Positions 1-7,886 of a DNA stretch of 64,000 nt are shown here, one piece after another. The notes beneath the pieces were generated by a model. That model was not told the DNA's origin, did no database searches, and was given only the letters and a program-made list of their open reading frames with translations. This DNA comes from Candidatus Kapaibacterium sp. (GTDB lineage: Bacteria > Bacteroidota > Ignavibacteria > Kapaibacteriales > NICIL-2): assembly GCA_026003495.1 (NCBI GenBank), contig BPHK01000001.1:806001-870000 (forward strand), given 5' to 3'. The position numbers and the translations under genes were made by a program. Positions within the stretch are counted from its first letter, which is position 1; each line of letters opens with the position of its first letter.

Positions 1-638
1 ACAGTGGTACACGGTGCTGTATGGGGTGGGCCACTGAGTGTAATTGCTGGTGATGGACTCGTCGGAGACCAGACGAGCACTTGCATATCGTCACCACAGG
101 AGGCAATCAAGCTGTCGTTGTAGCTGAACGCAACGCCTGTGACCGCACCAGTGTGACCGCGGAAGGTCTTTAGTTCCGCACCAGTTTGCCAATCCCACAT
201 CTTCACCGTTCGATCGGTGCTTCCGCTTACGACGAAGCGACCTGTATCGGTCTGGCTAAAGTACACGCAGAGGACATCGCCCTGATGCCCGCTGAGAAGC
301 TGCTCTTGCATGCAGCCATTGGCAGACCAGATGCGGATGGTGCGATCGTTGCTCGCACTGGCGATGTGGCGATCGTCGCCGGAAAACGAGACGTTGTTGA
401 CCATGCTGGAGTGGCCGCTGCCAGCACAGAGCAGCTTCATCTCGGGCAGCCGCCAGAGCTTGACGGTGCCGTCAAGTCCACAGCTTGCCACAAGCGAGTC
501 GCTTTCGCTGATGAAGATGCCAAGGACATCTCCCGCGTGTGCTGCAGTGATGATGCGGATCGGCTTGTGGGATTGAGCATGCACGCACTCGGTGACGAGC
601 ACGAGTGCGAACAGAACGTGCGCAAGGCGAAACTTCAT
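1..638 (-). CDS. Secreted WD40-repeat protein, 3' part outside the window
   Basis: The reading frame is open from an ATG at 638 to the window edge, so about 212 codons are visible and the C-terminus is missing. The first 22 residues (MKFRLAHVLFALVLV...HAQ) form a Sec signal peptide. Repeats of about 40 residues follow, each ending in a WD-like dipeptide context (VKLW, IRIW, VKMWDW, VLVW) and preceded by GH or AH and D-R-T turns. This is a WD40 beta-propeller, a binding scaffold that here should act in the periplasm or on the surface. Its ATG overlaps the stop of the upstream MerR gene by 4 bases (ATGA), so the two are probably translated together. The ligand cannot be inferred. Confidence 0.8.
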   Translation of the reverse strand, partial: MKFRLAHVLFALVLVTECVHAQSHKPIRIITAAHAGDVLGIFISESDSLVASCGLDGTVKLWRLPEMKLLCAGSGHSSMVNNVSFSGDDRHIASASNDRTIRIWSANGCMQEQLLSGHQGDVLCVYFSQTDTGRFVVSGSTDRTVKMWDWQTGAELKTFRGHTGAVTGVAFSYNDSLIASCGDDMQVLVWSPTSPSPAITLSGPPHTAPCTT

Positions 639-1072
639 GCGTGCAAATCTCCAAAGAGTTCTTCCAATCGCTGGAGCGTCGAAAGGATCGTTTCGGCTTC
701 CTGGCGGGTGAGCGTGATCGTATCGGTCTGGCTGGCAAGTTTCGCACGGAGCTCGGCTGCACGACGCTTTTCGGCGTACCGATGTTCGATGCTCGCATCG
801 CTTGCGATGTGTTCAAGCTCTTCGGGAATGCCGTCGGCAAGGAGCGTCCGCACTTCCGCGATCGTCTTCCGTTGCTCGCGGAGCAGGACCTTGAGCACGC
901 GGAGGACCCGGAGATCGCGTTCGGTATAGACACGGTTGCCGGCACGGTTCTTGTTTGGGTGTAATGCCGGAATTTCCCGTTCCCAGTGGCGGAGGATGTG
1001 TTGCTCTTCATCGAAGAGCTCGCTAACTTCGCGAATGGAGTAGTAGAGCTTTGGAATATCGGTGTGCTTCAC
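635..1072 (-). CDS. MerR-family transcriptional regulator
   Basis: The N-terminus carries the MerR winged-helix DNA-binding domain: LYYSIREVSELF is the helix-turn-helix, followed by LRHWEREIP and the wing N-R-A-G-N-R-V-Y-T. A long charged helix follows (about residues 60-120), as expected for the dimerisation coiled coil. No effector-binding domain or metal-binding Cys cluster is visible, so the inducer is unknown. I chose GTG 1072 because GGAG lies 7 nt upstream and homologues begin shortly before PKLYYS. A TTG at 1090, with AAAGGG upstream, is the alternative. A TATATTTG promoter element lies upstream at 1111-1118. It is coupled to the WD40 gene by a 4-base overlap. Confidence 0.85.
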   Translation of the reverse strand: MKHTDIPKLYYSIREVSELFDEEQHILRHWEREIPALHPNKNRAGNRVYTERDLRVLRVLKVLLREQRKTIAEVRTLLADGIPEELEHIASDASIEHRYAEKRRAAELRAKLASQTDTITLTRQEAETILSTLQRLEELFGDLHA

Positions 1073-1110
1073 GCGCGTGCTCCGCAACAAGCCCTTTGCA
1101 ACGTTGGATG

Positions 1111-1118
1111 CAAATATA
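1111..1118 (-). promoter_or_regulatory. Candidate -7 element (TATATTTG) for the MerR gene
   Basis: Read on the minus strand, this is an exact TAnnTTTG, the Bacteroidota -7 consensus, 21-39 nt upstream of the candidate MerR starts. The -33 box is poor: there is only TTC at 1135-1137, with a 16-nt spacer. It is therefore a tentative call. Confidence 0.35.
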
Positions 1119-1174
1119 CACGTCGCTCGCTATCGAATTCGTCTCCCCGCTGTGACTTGCAGGCAAAGAGTTTG

Positions 1175-1579
1175 ATGAGCACTTATCACTTTCGCCATCC
1201 GAGCGATCGCACCCTGGTTGCCCATGTCGAATCGCTCCTCCGTCGCGTTCCCGAGATCGAGGAGCTCGACCCCCAGCGACGATTCAACCTTATCGTCGCA
1301 ACGATGGAAGCAGTTACCAACGCTGTCGAACATGGCAACAAATTAGATCCCAGCAAGGCAGTTGATCTCTGGGTTGAAGTCAAAGACGATACCATTAGCG
1401 TACATGTCCGAGACTACGGGAGTGGTTTCGATCCCAGCGATCTCCCCGATCCTCGGATGCGCGAGAATCTTCTCCGCGAGGGTGGACGCGGGGTTTTTCT
1501 CATGCGTGCCCTTGTTGATCACGTGGAATTTGTTCAACGCCAGCCAGGGACGGAGGCGATCATCACCCTCTATCGGTAG
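1175..1579 (+). CDS. ATP-binding protein, anti-sigma factor type (RsbW/SpoIIAB-like)
   Basis: This 134-residue protein is a single GHKL ATPase domain of the small serine-kinase anti-sigma class. The N box is EAVTNAVEHGN (about residue 50), the G1 box is DYGSGFDP, and the G2 box is GGRGVFLM with conserved ALVDHVE after it. In this family the kinase phosphorylates an anti-anti-sigma (STAS) partner and controls an alternative sigma factor. No STAS or sigma gene is adjacent here. An upstream ATG (986) is open in frame, but ATG 1175 is preceded by AAAGAG and starts where the family starts. It sits between the divergent MerR gene and the convergent yraN gene. Confidence 0.85.
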   Translation: MSTYHFRHPSDRTLVAHVESLLRRVPEIEELDPQRRFNLIVATMEAVTNAVEHGNKLDPSKAVDLWVEVKDDTISVHVRDYGSGFDPSDLPDPRMRENLLREGGRGVFLMRALVDHVEFVQRQPGTEAIITLYR

Positions 1580-1588
1580 GGAATGCCG

Positions 1589-1948
1589 CTACCAGAACGC
1601 ATTCTTCCAGTGCCGAATGGCAATGCTGCCATCGGATCCTTCCTCGATTGCGATGACGTCGAAACGATATTCACGTGCTTTGAGTGCGGTGATCGCCAGG
1701 AACCCCTCTGCGATACGGCGGAGCTGCCGGCGCTTGCTTGCTGTGATGGCATCTTCGGGTGTGCCGTACGTTGCAGTCCGGCGATACTTGACCTCGATGA
1801 AGACAAGTGTTTCACCATCGTACGCGATGAGGTCAATTTCGCCATGGCGCCCCAAGCGAAAGTTTCGCGTGACGATGCGGTAGCCCTGCTCGAGCAGGAA
1901 CTGCTCAGCAATGTACTCACCCCGACGGCCAGTCGAGTGGCGATCCAT
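1589..1948 (-). CDS. yraN: YraN/UPF0102 family nuclease-like protein
   Basis: This 119-residue protein spans the whole UPF0102 family. The motif G-RGEYIAEQFL is at the start, GEIDLIAYD in the middle and LVFIEVKYR after it; the E...D...E-x-K spacing is that of the restriction-endonuclease fold. The biological role of the family is not settled, although a DNA-processing function is usually assumed. The ATG at 1948 overlaps the TGA of the upstream LolC-like permease by one base (TGATG), so it is the distal gene of that transcript. A GTG three bases upstream is an equally in-frame start. Confidence 0.85.
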   Translation of the reverse strand: MDRHSTGRRGEYIAEQFLLEQGYRIVTRNFRLGRHGEIDLIAYDGETLVFIEVKYRRTATYGTPEDAITASKRRQLRRIAEGFLAITALKAREYRFDVIAIEEGSDGSIAIRHWKNAFW

Positions 1949-3159
1949 CACTCAAAGCGCAACGATTCTGCAATCGAAAGTTGCATCGCGCGCCGAGCCG
2001 ATGGCTGTGCAGCAAGCAGTGATGCGCCAAGACTTATTGCACAGACTGCCACTGCTGCCGTCCAATCGAGCGCGATGGGAAGCTCTTGCATGACGTAGCG
2101 GTCGGGATCGAGCATGATCCAATGGAACTGCTGCTGCCCCAGACAGAGCCCGATCCCCAACACCGCGCCGAGCACAGTGCCGAGTGTGCCGACGAGCAGT
2201 CCATGGTACTGGACGATACGCCCGATGAAAGACATGCTCGCTCCCAGTGTCCGCAGAATTGCGATGTCCCGTTGTTTGGAGCTGACAGTCATTGTTAGCA
2301 GTGCAGCAATGTTGAACACCGCCAGCAGGATAATGAGTGATAGAAGGAGGAACGACGCGATGCGCTCCCATTCCATCACTGCATACATCTCGCGGTGCAA
2401 ATCTTTCCACGTTAGCACACTGTAGCGACCACCAAGCGCGCTGGCAAGCAGCGATGCCGCGCGGTCACCGCTGTTGCGGTCTGCGCAGAAAACGTCGAGT
2501 GAGGTCGCTGCTGAACTAGAACACTCGAACAGTCGCGCAGCCAGCGCGTGCGATGTTACCACGAGCGTGTAGTCGTAGGTCCGATCGTTGGTCAGTAGCA
2601 ACCCTGTCACGCGTCCCATCACCGGGGATAGGATACCAAGCCCGAGTGCAGCGTGTTGCATCGCTTCGGGGGAGTAGAGCGTGAGCGTATCACCCGGTAA
2701 CACACCGAGTCGTTCAGCAGCGCCAGCGCCAATGAGAACTTCGGCATCGGATCGCGGAAGCCGGCCAATGATGACCGTGGGTGCAATGCGCTGCAACGCT
2801 ATGCGGTCAGCACCACGAATCTGCACAACGTGGAAGGCGCCGCGATGCTCTGCGACTGCGCGTCCATCGAGAACTGGCACAACGGTAGCGTCTGGAAGCA
2901 TAGATCGAAGTGCATTGGCAAGGGAGTCTGCTGCTGGTAGATACTTGCCCTCGCGACTCACGATGCGCACATGCGGGTCAATCCGCAGCATGATGCTTTC
3001 GAACAGCTCGCGGAATCCGAGGAAAATCGAGGCAACGCAAATGACGGCCGCAACACCAATCGTAATGCCAATCAGACCAAGCAAGCCGATAATTCCGCTC
3101 GATTGAATGGCTCGCTGGTTGCGCAGATACCGCAACGCAATCCATCCGGAGAACTTCAT
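1948..3159 (-). CDS. LolC/LolE-type lipoprotein-releasing ABC permease (FtsX domain)
   Basis: This 403-residue protein has the layout of a LolC/E or MacB-like permease. It has an N-terminal membrane helix (about 22-47), a large periplasmic domain (about 50-265) and three C-terminal helices (about 270-295, 315-340, 365-390). KQRDIAILRTLGAS just after the second helix is the coupling helix that contacts the ATPase. Such permeases move outer-membrane lipoproteins from the inner membrane to a periplasmic chaperone. The partner ATPase LolD is not in the window. It is upstream of yraN (TGATG overlap) and divergent from accC, with 65 bases between the two starts. Confidence 0.85.
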   Translation of the reverse strand: MKFSGWIALRYLRNQRAIQSSGIIGLLGLIGITIGVAAVICVASIFLGFRELFESIMLRIDPHVRIVSREGKYLPAADSLANALRSMLPDATVVPVLDGRAVAEHRGAFHVVQIRGADRIALQRIAPTVIIGRLPRSDAEVLIGAGAAERLGVLPGDTLTLYSPEAMQHAALGLGILSPVMGRVTGLLLTNDRTYDYTLVVTSHALAARLFECSSSAATSLDVFCADRNSGDRAASLLASALGGRYSVLTWKDLHREMYAVMEWERIASFLLLSLIILLAVFNIAALLTMTVSSKQRDIAILRTLGASMSFIGRIVQYHGLLVGTLGTVLGAVLGIGLCLGQQQFHWIMLDPDRYVMQELPIALDWTAAVAVCAISLGASLLAAQPSARRAMQLSIAESLRFE

Positions 3160-3224
3160 TGGACGGAACGTTCGAAGAGGTGCAACGTCTATTTTCGCGC
3201 AGCCAAACTACGATACGTCCGTTG

Positions 3225-4670
3225 ATGTTCCGCAGCGTCCTGATTGCTAATCGCGGCGAAATTGCTCTTCGCATCGCTCGCACATGTCGCCGACTCGGCA
3301 TCAAAACTGTTGCGATTTATTCGAACGCAGATGTGCACTCTCCGCATGTCCGCGCATGCGACGAGGCGTATCCAATCGGTGGAACGACGCCGCGGGATAG
3401 CTACTTGGTGATCGAGAAAGTACTCGACATTGCTCGTCGCGCCCGCGTTGATGCGATCCACCCTGGCTATGGCTTCCTTTCGGAAAACGAACACTTCGCA
3501 GCAGCGGTTGCGGAGGCAGGGATTGCGTTCGTTGGGCCATCGGCAGAGGCAATTCGATTGCTCGGCGATAAAACTGCAGCTCGGCAGCTTGCGATTCGCT
3601 TGGGAGTGCCGGTTGCACCGGGATCGGAAGGCGCGGTTGAGTCGCTGGCAGAGGCTGAGCATGTTGCCCAGCAGATAGGGTTCCCGCTGCTGATCAAAGC
3701 AGCAGCAGGTGGTGGTGGCAAGGGGATGCGCTTGGTTGAGCGTCCCGACGAGCTGGCGGAACTATTCGAATCGGCCCAACGCGAGGCACTCAGTGCATTT
3801 GGCGATGGCCGCGTATTCTTAGAGCGCTACATCGTCCAGCCACGCCATATCGAAGTGCAGGTCCTGGCCGATACGCATGGAACGGTGGTGTACTTTCCAG
3901 AGCGTGAATGCTCAATTCAACGCCGACACCAGAAAGTGATCGAGGAATCACCATCCCCGCGCGTTGATCAAAGTCTTCGACGCACGATTGGAGAAGCAGC
4001 TGCACGGCTGATCACGGCTGCTGGTTACACGAATGCCGGAACGGTCGAGTTTCTCCTCGATGCCGATGGCTCGTTCTACTTCATGGAAGTCAACACTCGG
4101 CTTCAGGTGGAGCATCCCGTCACCGAGATGGTTACCGGCGTCGATTTTGTCGAGCAACAACTGCGCATCGCGTGTGGGGAGCCGCTCGATCTCGACCAAG
4201 AAGCAGTGCTCGTGCCCAATGGCCATGCGATCGAATGCCGCATCTGCGCCGAAGATGTGTTCAACGATTTCTTGCCCGATGCAGGCACGATCAAGCGCCT
4301 TGAGCTTCCCGACGGCGAAGGCATCCGCAACGATTGCGGCGTGGAAGAGGGTTCGGTGATCTCGGTATACTACGACCCGATGGTTGCAAAACTCATCGTC
4401 CATGCGCCGACGCGCGAAGAGTGCATCCAGCGGACGCTCGAAGCACTGGCACAGTACGTGCTTGTGGGGGTGCGGACAACGATACCGTTCTGTCGTGCAG
4501 TGCTCCAGTCGGATGCCTTTCAGCGCGGGGACTACTCGACGCGCTACGTGAGCCAGTACTGGAACGCCGATAGACCGAAGTTCGACGATCCAGCGATGCT
4601 CGCCGCACTTGCTGCGCGTGCGTGGGCAGACTACACGCAGCGGCGGATGCCAAGCTGGACTACACCGTGA
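3225..4670 (+). CDS. accC: Biotin carboxylase subunit of acetyl-CoA (or related) carboxylase
   Basis: This is a 481-residue biotin carboxylase. It carboxylates biotin on the carrier protein using ATP and bicarbonate, the first step of malonyl-CoA synthesis. The N-terminal domain starts IANRGEIALRI. The ATP-grasp loop GGGGKGM is at 162-168 with K158 before it. The motifs ERECS (226-230), RRHQK (233-237) and MEVNTRLQVEHP (287-298) hold E288, N290 and catalytic R292. The open frame extends upstream to 3159, but homologues begin at this ATG. It is longer than the roughly 450 residues of E. coli AccC. No accB lies beside it, so a role in another biotin carboxylase cannot be excluded. It overlaps the convergent M42 gene by 11 bases. 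Confidence 0.92.
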   Translation: MFRSVLIANRGEIALRIARTCRRLGIKTVAIYSNADVHSPHVRACDEAYPIGGTTPRDSYLVIEKVLDIARRARVDAIHPGYGFLSENEHFAAAVAEAGIAFVGPSAEAIRLLGDKTAARQLAIRLGVPVAPGSEGAVESLAEAEHVAQQIGFPLLIKAAAGGGGKGMRLVERPDELAELFESAQREALSAFGDGRVFLERYIVQPRHIEVQVLADTHGTVVYFPERECSIQRRHQKVIEESPSPRVDQSLRRTIGEAAARLITAAGYTNAGTVEFLLDADGSFYFMEVNTRLQVEHPVTEMVTGVDFVEQQLRIACGEPLDLDQEAVLVPNGHAIECRICAEDVFNDFLPDAGTIKRLELPDGEGIRNDCGVEEGSVISVYYDPMVAKLIVHAPTREECIQRTLEALAQYVLVGVRTTIPFCRAVLQSDAFQRGDYSTRYVSQYWNADRPKFDDPAMLAALAARAWADYTQRRMPSWTTP

Positions 4671-5694
4671 AACGGTGCGAGTGCTCGCAGAAACACCGCA
4701 CCAGCTCGATGCTCCGTTCGACGTCTTCGCGATGGACAGACTCCACGACGGAATGTGCGTAGCGACAAGGAATCGAAATAGTGCAGACTGGAATGCCACT
4801 ACGGGCCAGCTGCATGCCGCCGGCATCTGTCCCACCGCGTGGGAGAATTTCCATCTGGTAGCGAATGCTGTTTTCTTCGGCAAGGAGGCGGAAGAATTCC
4901 ACAAGGCGTGGATCGGAGATCGAGTAGCCGTCCATGATCTTGATGGCGACACCGTGACCGAGGCGGACACACCAGTTGCGTTCCTCGACGCCGGGAATGT
5001 CTGCAGCAATGGTGATGTCGAGCGCAATGCCAATGTCCGGCTCCAAGCCGAATGCTGCAACCTTTGCGCCGCGAACCCCGACTTCTTCCTGCACTGTCGC
5101 AACGGCAACGATCGTGTCCTGGCTCGATGCAAAGCGTTTGAACGCTTCGATCATGACATAGACACCGACACGGTCATCGAGCGTTTTGCCGGTGTAGAAC
5201 GCTCCCATTTCTACCAGCTCGCGCTCGAGCGTAACTGGATCGCCAATTCGAACAAGAGCGTTGACCTCCTCTGGGCTTCGCCCGGTGTCAATGAACATGT
5301 CCTCCAGCGGGACAGCTTTTGTGCGTTCTTCGGGTGTGGTAAAGTGCGTCGGCTTGGCTCCAAAGACACCGAGGATACGTTCGCGCCCGTGGATCCATAC
5401 TCGCTGTGCATCGAGAACACGCGGATCGAAGCCGCCAAGCGGCTGGACGTAGAGGAAGCCTTCCTTGGTGATGTGCCGCACGAGGAACGAAATTTCATCC
5501 ATATGCGCAGCGAGCATGATGGTGCGTGGATGAGGACCAGTACCCTTACGGCGGAAGAAGACGTTGCCCATTGCGTCGGTTGTGACGTCATCAGCGTAGG
5601 GAGAAAGCTGCTCAATGAGAAATGTCCGGAATGCATCCTCTCTTCCTGGTGGCGCAGGAATGCCGCAGAGCGTCCGGAGAAGCTCAAATGACAT
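4660..5694 (-). CDS. M42 family metallo-aminopeptidase (FrvX/TET type)
   Basis: This 344-residue protein has all the dinuclear metal ligands of family M42: H64 and D66 in AAHMDE, bridging D173 in TLDDRVG, catalytic E203 and E204 in VQEEVG, D226 in ALDITIA and H314 in YAHSVVE. These enzymes are cytosolic co-catalytic zinc or cobalt aminopeptidases, usually assembled as large tetrahedral complexes that trim peptides. No signal peptide is present, in line with a cytosolic site. The exact substrate (glutamyl, lysyl or broad) cannot be told from sequence. It is convergent with accC and divergent from mazG. Confidence 0.9.
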   Translation of the reverse strand: MSFELLRTLCGIPAPPGREDAFRTFLIEQLSPYADDVTTDAMGNVFFRRKGTGPHPRTIMLAAHMDEISFLVRHITKEGFLYVQPLGGFDPRVLDAQRVWIHGRERILGVFGAKPTHFTTPEERTKAVPLEDMFIDTGRSPEEVNALVRIGDPVTLERELVEMGAFYTGKTLDDRVGVYVMIEAFKRFASSQDTIVAVATVQEEVGVRGAKVAAFGLEPDIGIALDITIAADIPGVEERNWCVRLGHGVAIKIMDGYSISDPRLVEFFRLLAEENSIRYQMEILPRGGTDAGGMQLARSGIPVCTISIPCRYAHSVVESVHREDVERSIELVRCFCEHSHRFTV

Positions 5695-5853
5695 TGAATC
5701 GTTGCGTCAGTAGTGGGACATTGCACTGCAATCTACGCACACCAAATCCGTACAATTGCGTATTTCGAGCCTCGCCACTGCGATGATAGCTTTGCAGCTA
5801 TGCAGGTGGCAAGCGCTGCAGCGTCAATAGTCCACTTCCGTTTGAGTCTTGCT

Positions 5854-6651
5854 ATGCCACATCCAGTGCCTACTCCCAAGGATCCGAATGCACTCACCGA
5901 GCAGTTCGATGCATTCGTTGCAATCGTGCGCTTGCTTCGGCAAGAGTGCCCGTGGGATCGTCAGCAGACGCACGAGAGCATTGCGCACTTGCTCATCGAA
6001 GAATCCTACGAGACACTCGATGCGATCGAACGAGCCGACGATGCCGAGCTCAAAAAGGAACTGGGCGATTTGTTGCTCCACGTGGTCATGCACTCAGTGA
6101 TTGCGGAAGAGCGCAACGCGTTCACGCTTCGCCAGGTCATCGAACACGTTGCACAGAAGCTCGTCCGACGCCATCCGCACGTCTTCGGCGATGTCGTTGC
6201 CGAGGATCCTGCTCAAGTCATGCAGAACTGGGAGCGTCTCAAACTCAGCGAAGGGAGCGACTCGATCCTTGCAGGAGTGCCGCGCCATTTGCCCGCACTG
6301 CTTCGAGCGCAGCGAATGCAGGAGAAGGCTGCAAACGTTGGCTTTGACTGGAAGTCAGCCGAGGATGTATGGGCGAAAGTTCACGAGGAGCTCTCTGAGC
6401 TTCGGGATGCTGCTGCCTCTGGCGATCGTGCGGCACTCGAGGAAGAGTTCGGCGATTTCCTCTTTGCCACAGTCAACCTTGCACGGCATTTGGGCATTGT
6501 TGCTGAAACAGCGCTCCAACGAGCCAACGAAAAGTTTCGGGAGCGATTCCAGTACATCGAAGAGCAAGTGCGTAAGGAAGGCAGCGCTCTGGAGCAGCTT
6601 ACGCTGGAGCAGATGGATCACTGGTGGAACCATGCAAAGCAGCAACGGTGA
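5854..6651 (+). CDS. mazG: Nucleoside triphosphate pyrophosphohydrolase MazG
   Basis: This 265-residue protein is the two-domain MazG. The first MazG repeat has CPWDRQQTH, then EESYE and KKELGDLLLH, the E-x-x-E and E-x-x-D magnesium sites. The second repeat has HEELSEL and EEEFGDFLF. The enzyme hydrolyses NTPs to NMP and pyrophosphate as housecleaning. The frame is open from 5713, but the family start, just before DPNALTEQFD, corresponds to ATG 5854. Its TGA overlaps the GTG of the next gene (GTGA), so the LCP-domain gene downstream is likely co-translated. Confidence 0.92.
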   Translation: MPHPVPTPKDPNALTEQFDAFVAIVRLLRQECPWDRQQTHESIAHLLIEESYETLDAIERADDAELKKELGDLLLHVVMHSVIAEERNAFTLRQVIEHVAQKLVRRHPHVFGDVVAEDPAQVMQNWERLKLSEGSDSILAGVPRHLPALLRAQRMQEKAANVGFDWKSAEDVWAKVHEELSELRDAAASGDRAALEEEFGDFLFATVNLARHLGIVAETALQRANEKFRERFQYIEEQVRKEGSALEQLTLEQMDHWWNHAKQQR

Positions 6652-7787
6652 CCCGCCACTCCGCTGTACTACTCGTCCTTTGCTGGCTGGTGGGCGCTCA
6701 GTGGTGCGCTGCTCAAGGAGCATCCACAGGAGATGATGCGCCGTTTGAAAGCATGTGGGGGCGATCGGTTACCATCGCGATTACTGGGATTGACTCGCGA
6801 CTCGGCGTCGAGCAAGCGCACGCAGATGCCAACCATGTCCTCCGCATTTGGCTCGATCAAGGGCGGATTGAGATCATCAGTGTCCCGCGCGGTACCTATG
6901 CCGATGCCGGGTTTTCCTCTTCATCGCTCAACATCATTGCTAACTACCGTGCACGAAAGGGGCGAGCAGCGTACCTGCGCAAGCTGGCGGAAATGACTGG
7001 TGTAGGCAAGATTGACTACTACGTCGAGGTTGGCTTTTCCCAGGCGATGGGCATCTTCGAACTGCTCGGTTTCAAAGGATCAGCCGCAACAACGCTCCAT
7101 GTCCTCCGAACACGCAAAGCCTTCGGCATCGGCGATCACCAGCGCTGCTACAACCAGGCGCAATTTATCCGGCAGATGATCCTCAAGCACTTTCCACGCT
7201 CGGAGGGTGTGCTCAATGCGCTGGCTCTTCGGGGCGCACTTGCACTTGCACAGACGAACCTCCGCTACGACGTCGTTCAAGGGATTCTCGCTGCACTCCG
7301 TGCAAGAGGCTTTCCGCAGAACGAACGCGCCGTTCACATTGAACTGCGGCCGCGCCGATTCCGCGTGAAAGACTTCGACTTCCGCTCGCCCGAGAAGGTC
7401 GTAGAACTCGGGAAATCGTTCGATCGTGCGTTGAAAAAGAAGGGTGCGATGCCACCGAAGCCAACATTCCGTGCTGCGTCGTACCAGCACCGGCTTCACC
7501 AGATGATTGTTGCTGCAGCACGCGCGCTCGATGCAGGCAACCCAACGCGTGCACTTGCTGTGCTCGAGCGCCCTTATCAGCAGCGAGCCTGGGTTCAGCT
7601 TCCCGATGAGCGAGTCCGAATGCAGTACATGGAGCTGATGTGCAACGCGCTCATCGAGGCTTATCAAGAAACGGGCAACATTCTCAAAGCCGAAGACGTC
7701 CGGATGTTCCTTTCGCACATGGGGGTACCCTCTGCGGCCAATTACGGTGCACAGGCTTGGCCAATGCTGTCTTCTCCAAGTCAGTAA
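6648..7787 (+). CDS. LCP (LytR-CpsA-Psr) domain protein, exported
   Basis: This 379-residue protein starts with a Sec signal or anchor (MTRHSAVLLVLCWLVGAQ). Residues of about 40-190 match an LCP domain: ITGIDSRLG, a D-containing HADANHVLR segment, IISVPRGTY, IDYYVEVGF and finally VLRTRK followed by GDHQRCYNQAQF. LCP enzymes transfer lipid-linked glycopolymers to a cell-wall or surface acceptor and are classic in Gram-positives. The remaining 190 residues show no domain I recognise. They are rich in Arg and Ala, with helical segments that could be TPR-like. The GTG at 6648 overlaps the mazG stop; an earlier GTG (6624) gives a worse signal peptide. The LCP assignment comes from motif order and is moderately sure. 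Confidence 0.65.
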   Translation: MTRHSAVLLVLCWLVGAQWCAAQGASTGDDAPFESMWGRSVTIAITGIDSRLGVEQAHADANHVLRIWLDQGRIEIISVPRGTYADAGFSSSSLNIIANYRARKGRAAYLRKLAEMTGVGKIDYYVEVGFSQAMGIFELLGFKGSAATTLHVLRTRKAFGIGDHQRCYNQAQFIRQMILKHFPRSEGVLNALALRGALALAQTNLRYDVVQGILAALRARGFPQNERAVHIELRPRRFRVKDFDFRSPEKVVELGKSFDRALKKKGAMPPKPTFRAASYQHRLHQMIVAAARALDAGNPTRALAVLERPYQQRAWVQLPDERVRMQYMELMCNALIEAYQETGNILKAEDVRMFLSHMGVPSAANYGAQAWPMLSSPSQ

Positions 7788-7826
7788 CTGCTGGAATCTA
7801 CCGTGGAGTGGGTTGTAATTTGCACG

Positions 7827-7853
7827 CCGAACTTCTGCATGTAGAATGTTCGG
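7827..7853 (+). other. Hairpin between the LCP gene and the M20 peptidase gene
   Basis: CCGAACTTCT pairs with AGAATGTTCGG across a 6-nt loop, giving 10 base pairs with one bulged T. There is no U tract after it. It could be a weak terminator for the upstream genes or a leader structure for the peptidase gene starting at 7887. Confidence 0.35.
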
Positions 7854-7886
7854 TGCGTTCGACACAACCATCTGCTGCAATTCCCA

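Noticed and set aside
3948-5132. Open frame of 394 codons on the minus strand
   Set aside because: It spans the antisense of accC and another frame of the M42 gene. No motif or start signal supports it.
4609-5691. Open frame of 360 codons on the plus strand
   Set aside because: It is antisense to the M42 peptidase, whose catalytic residues are all present.
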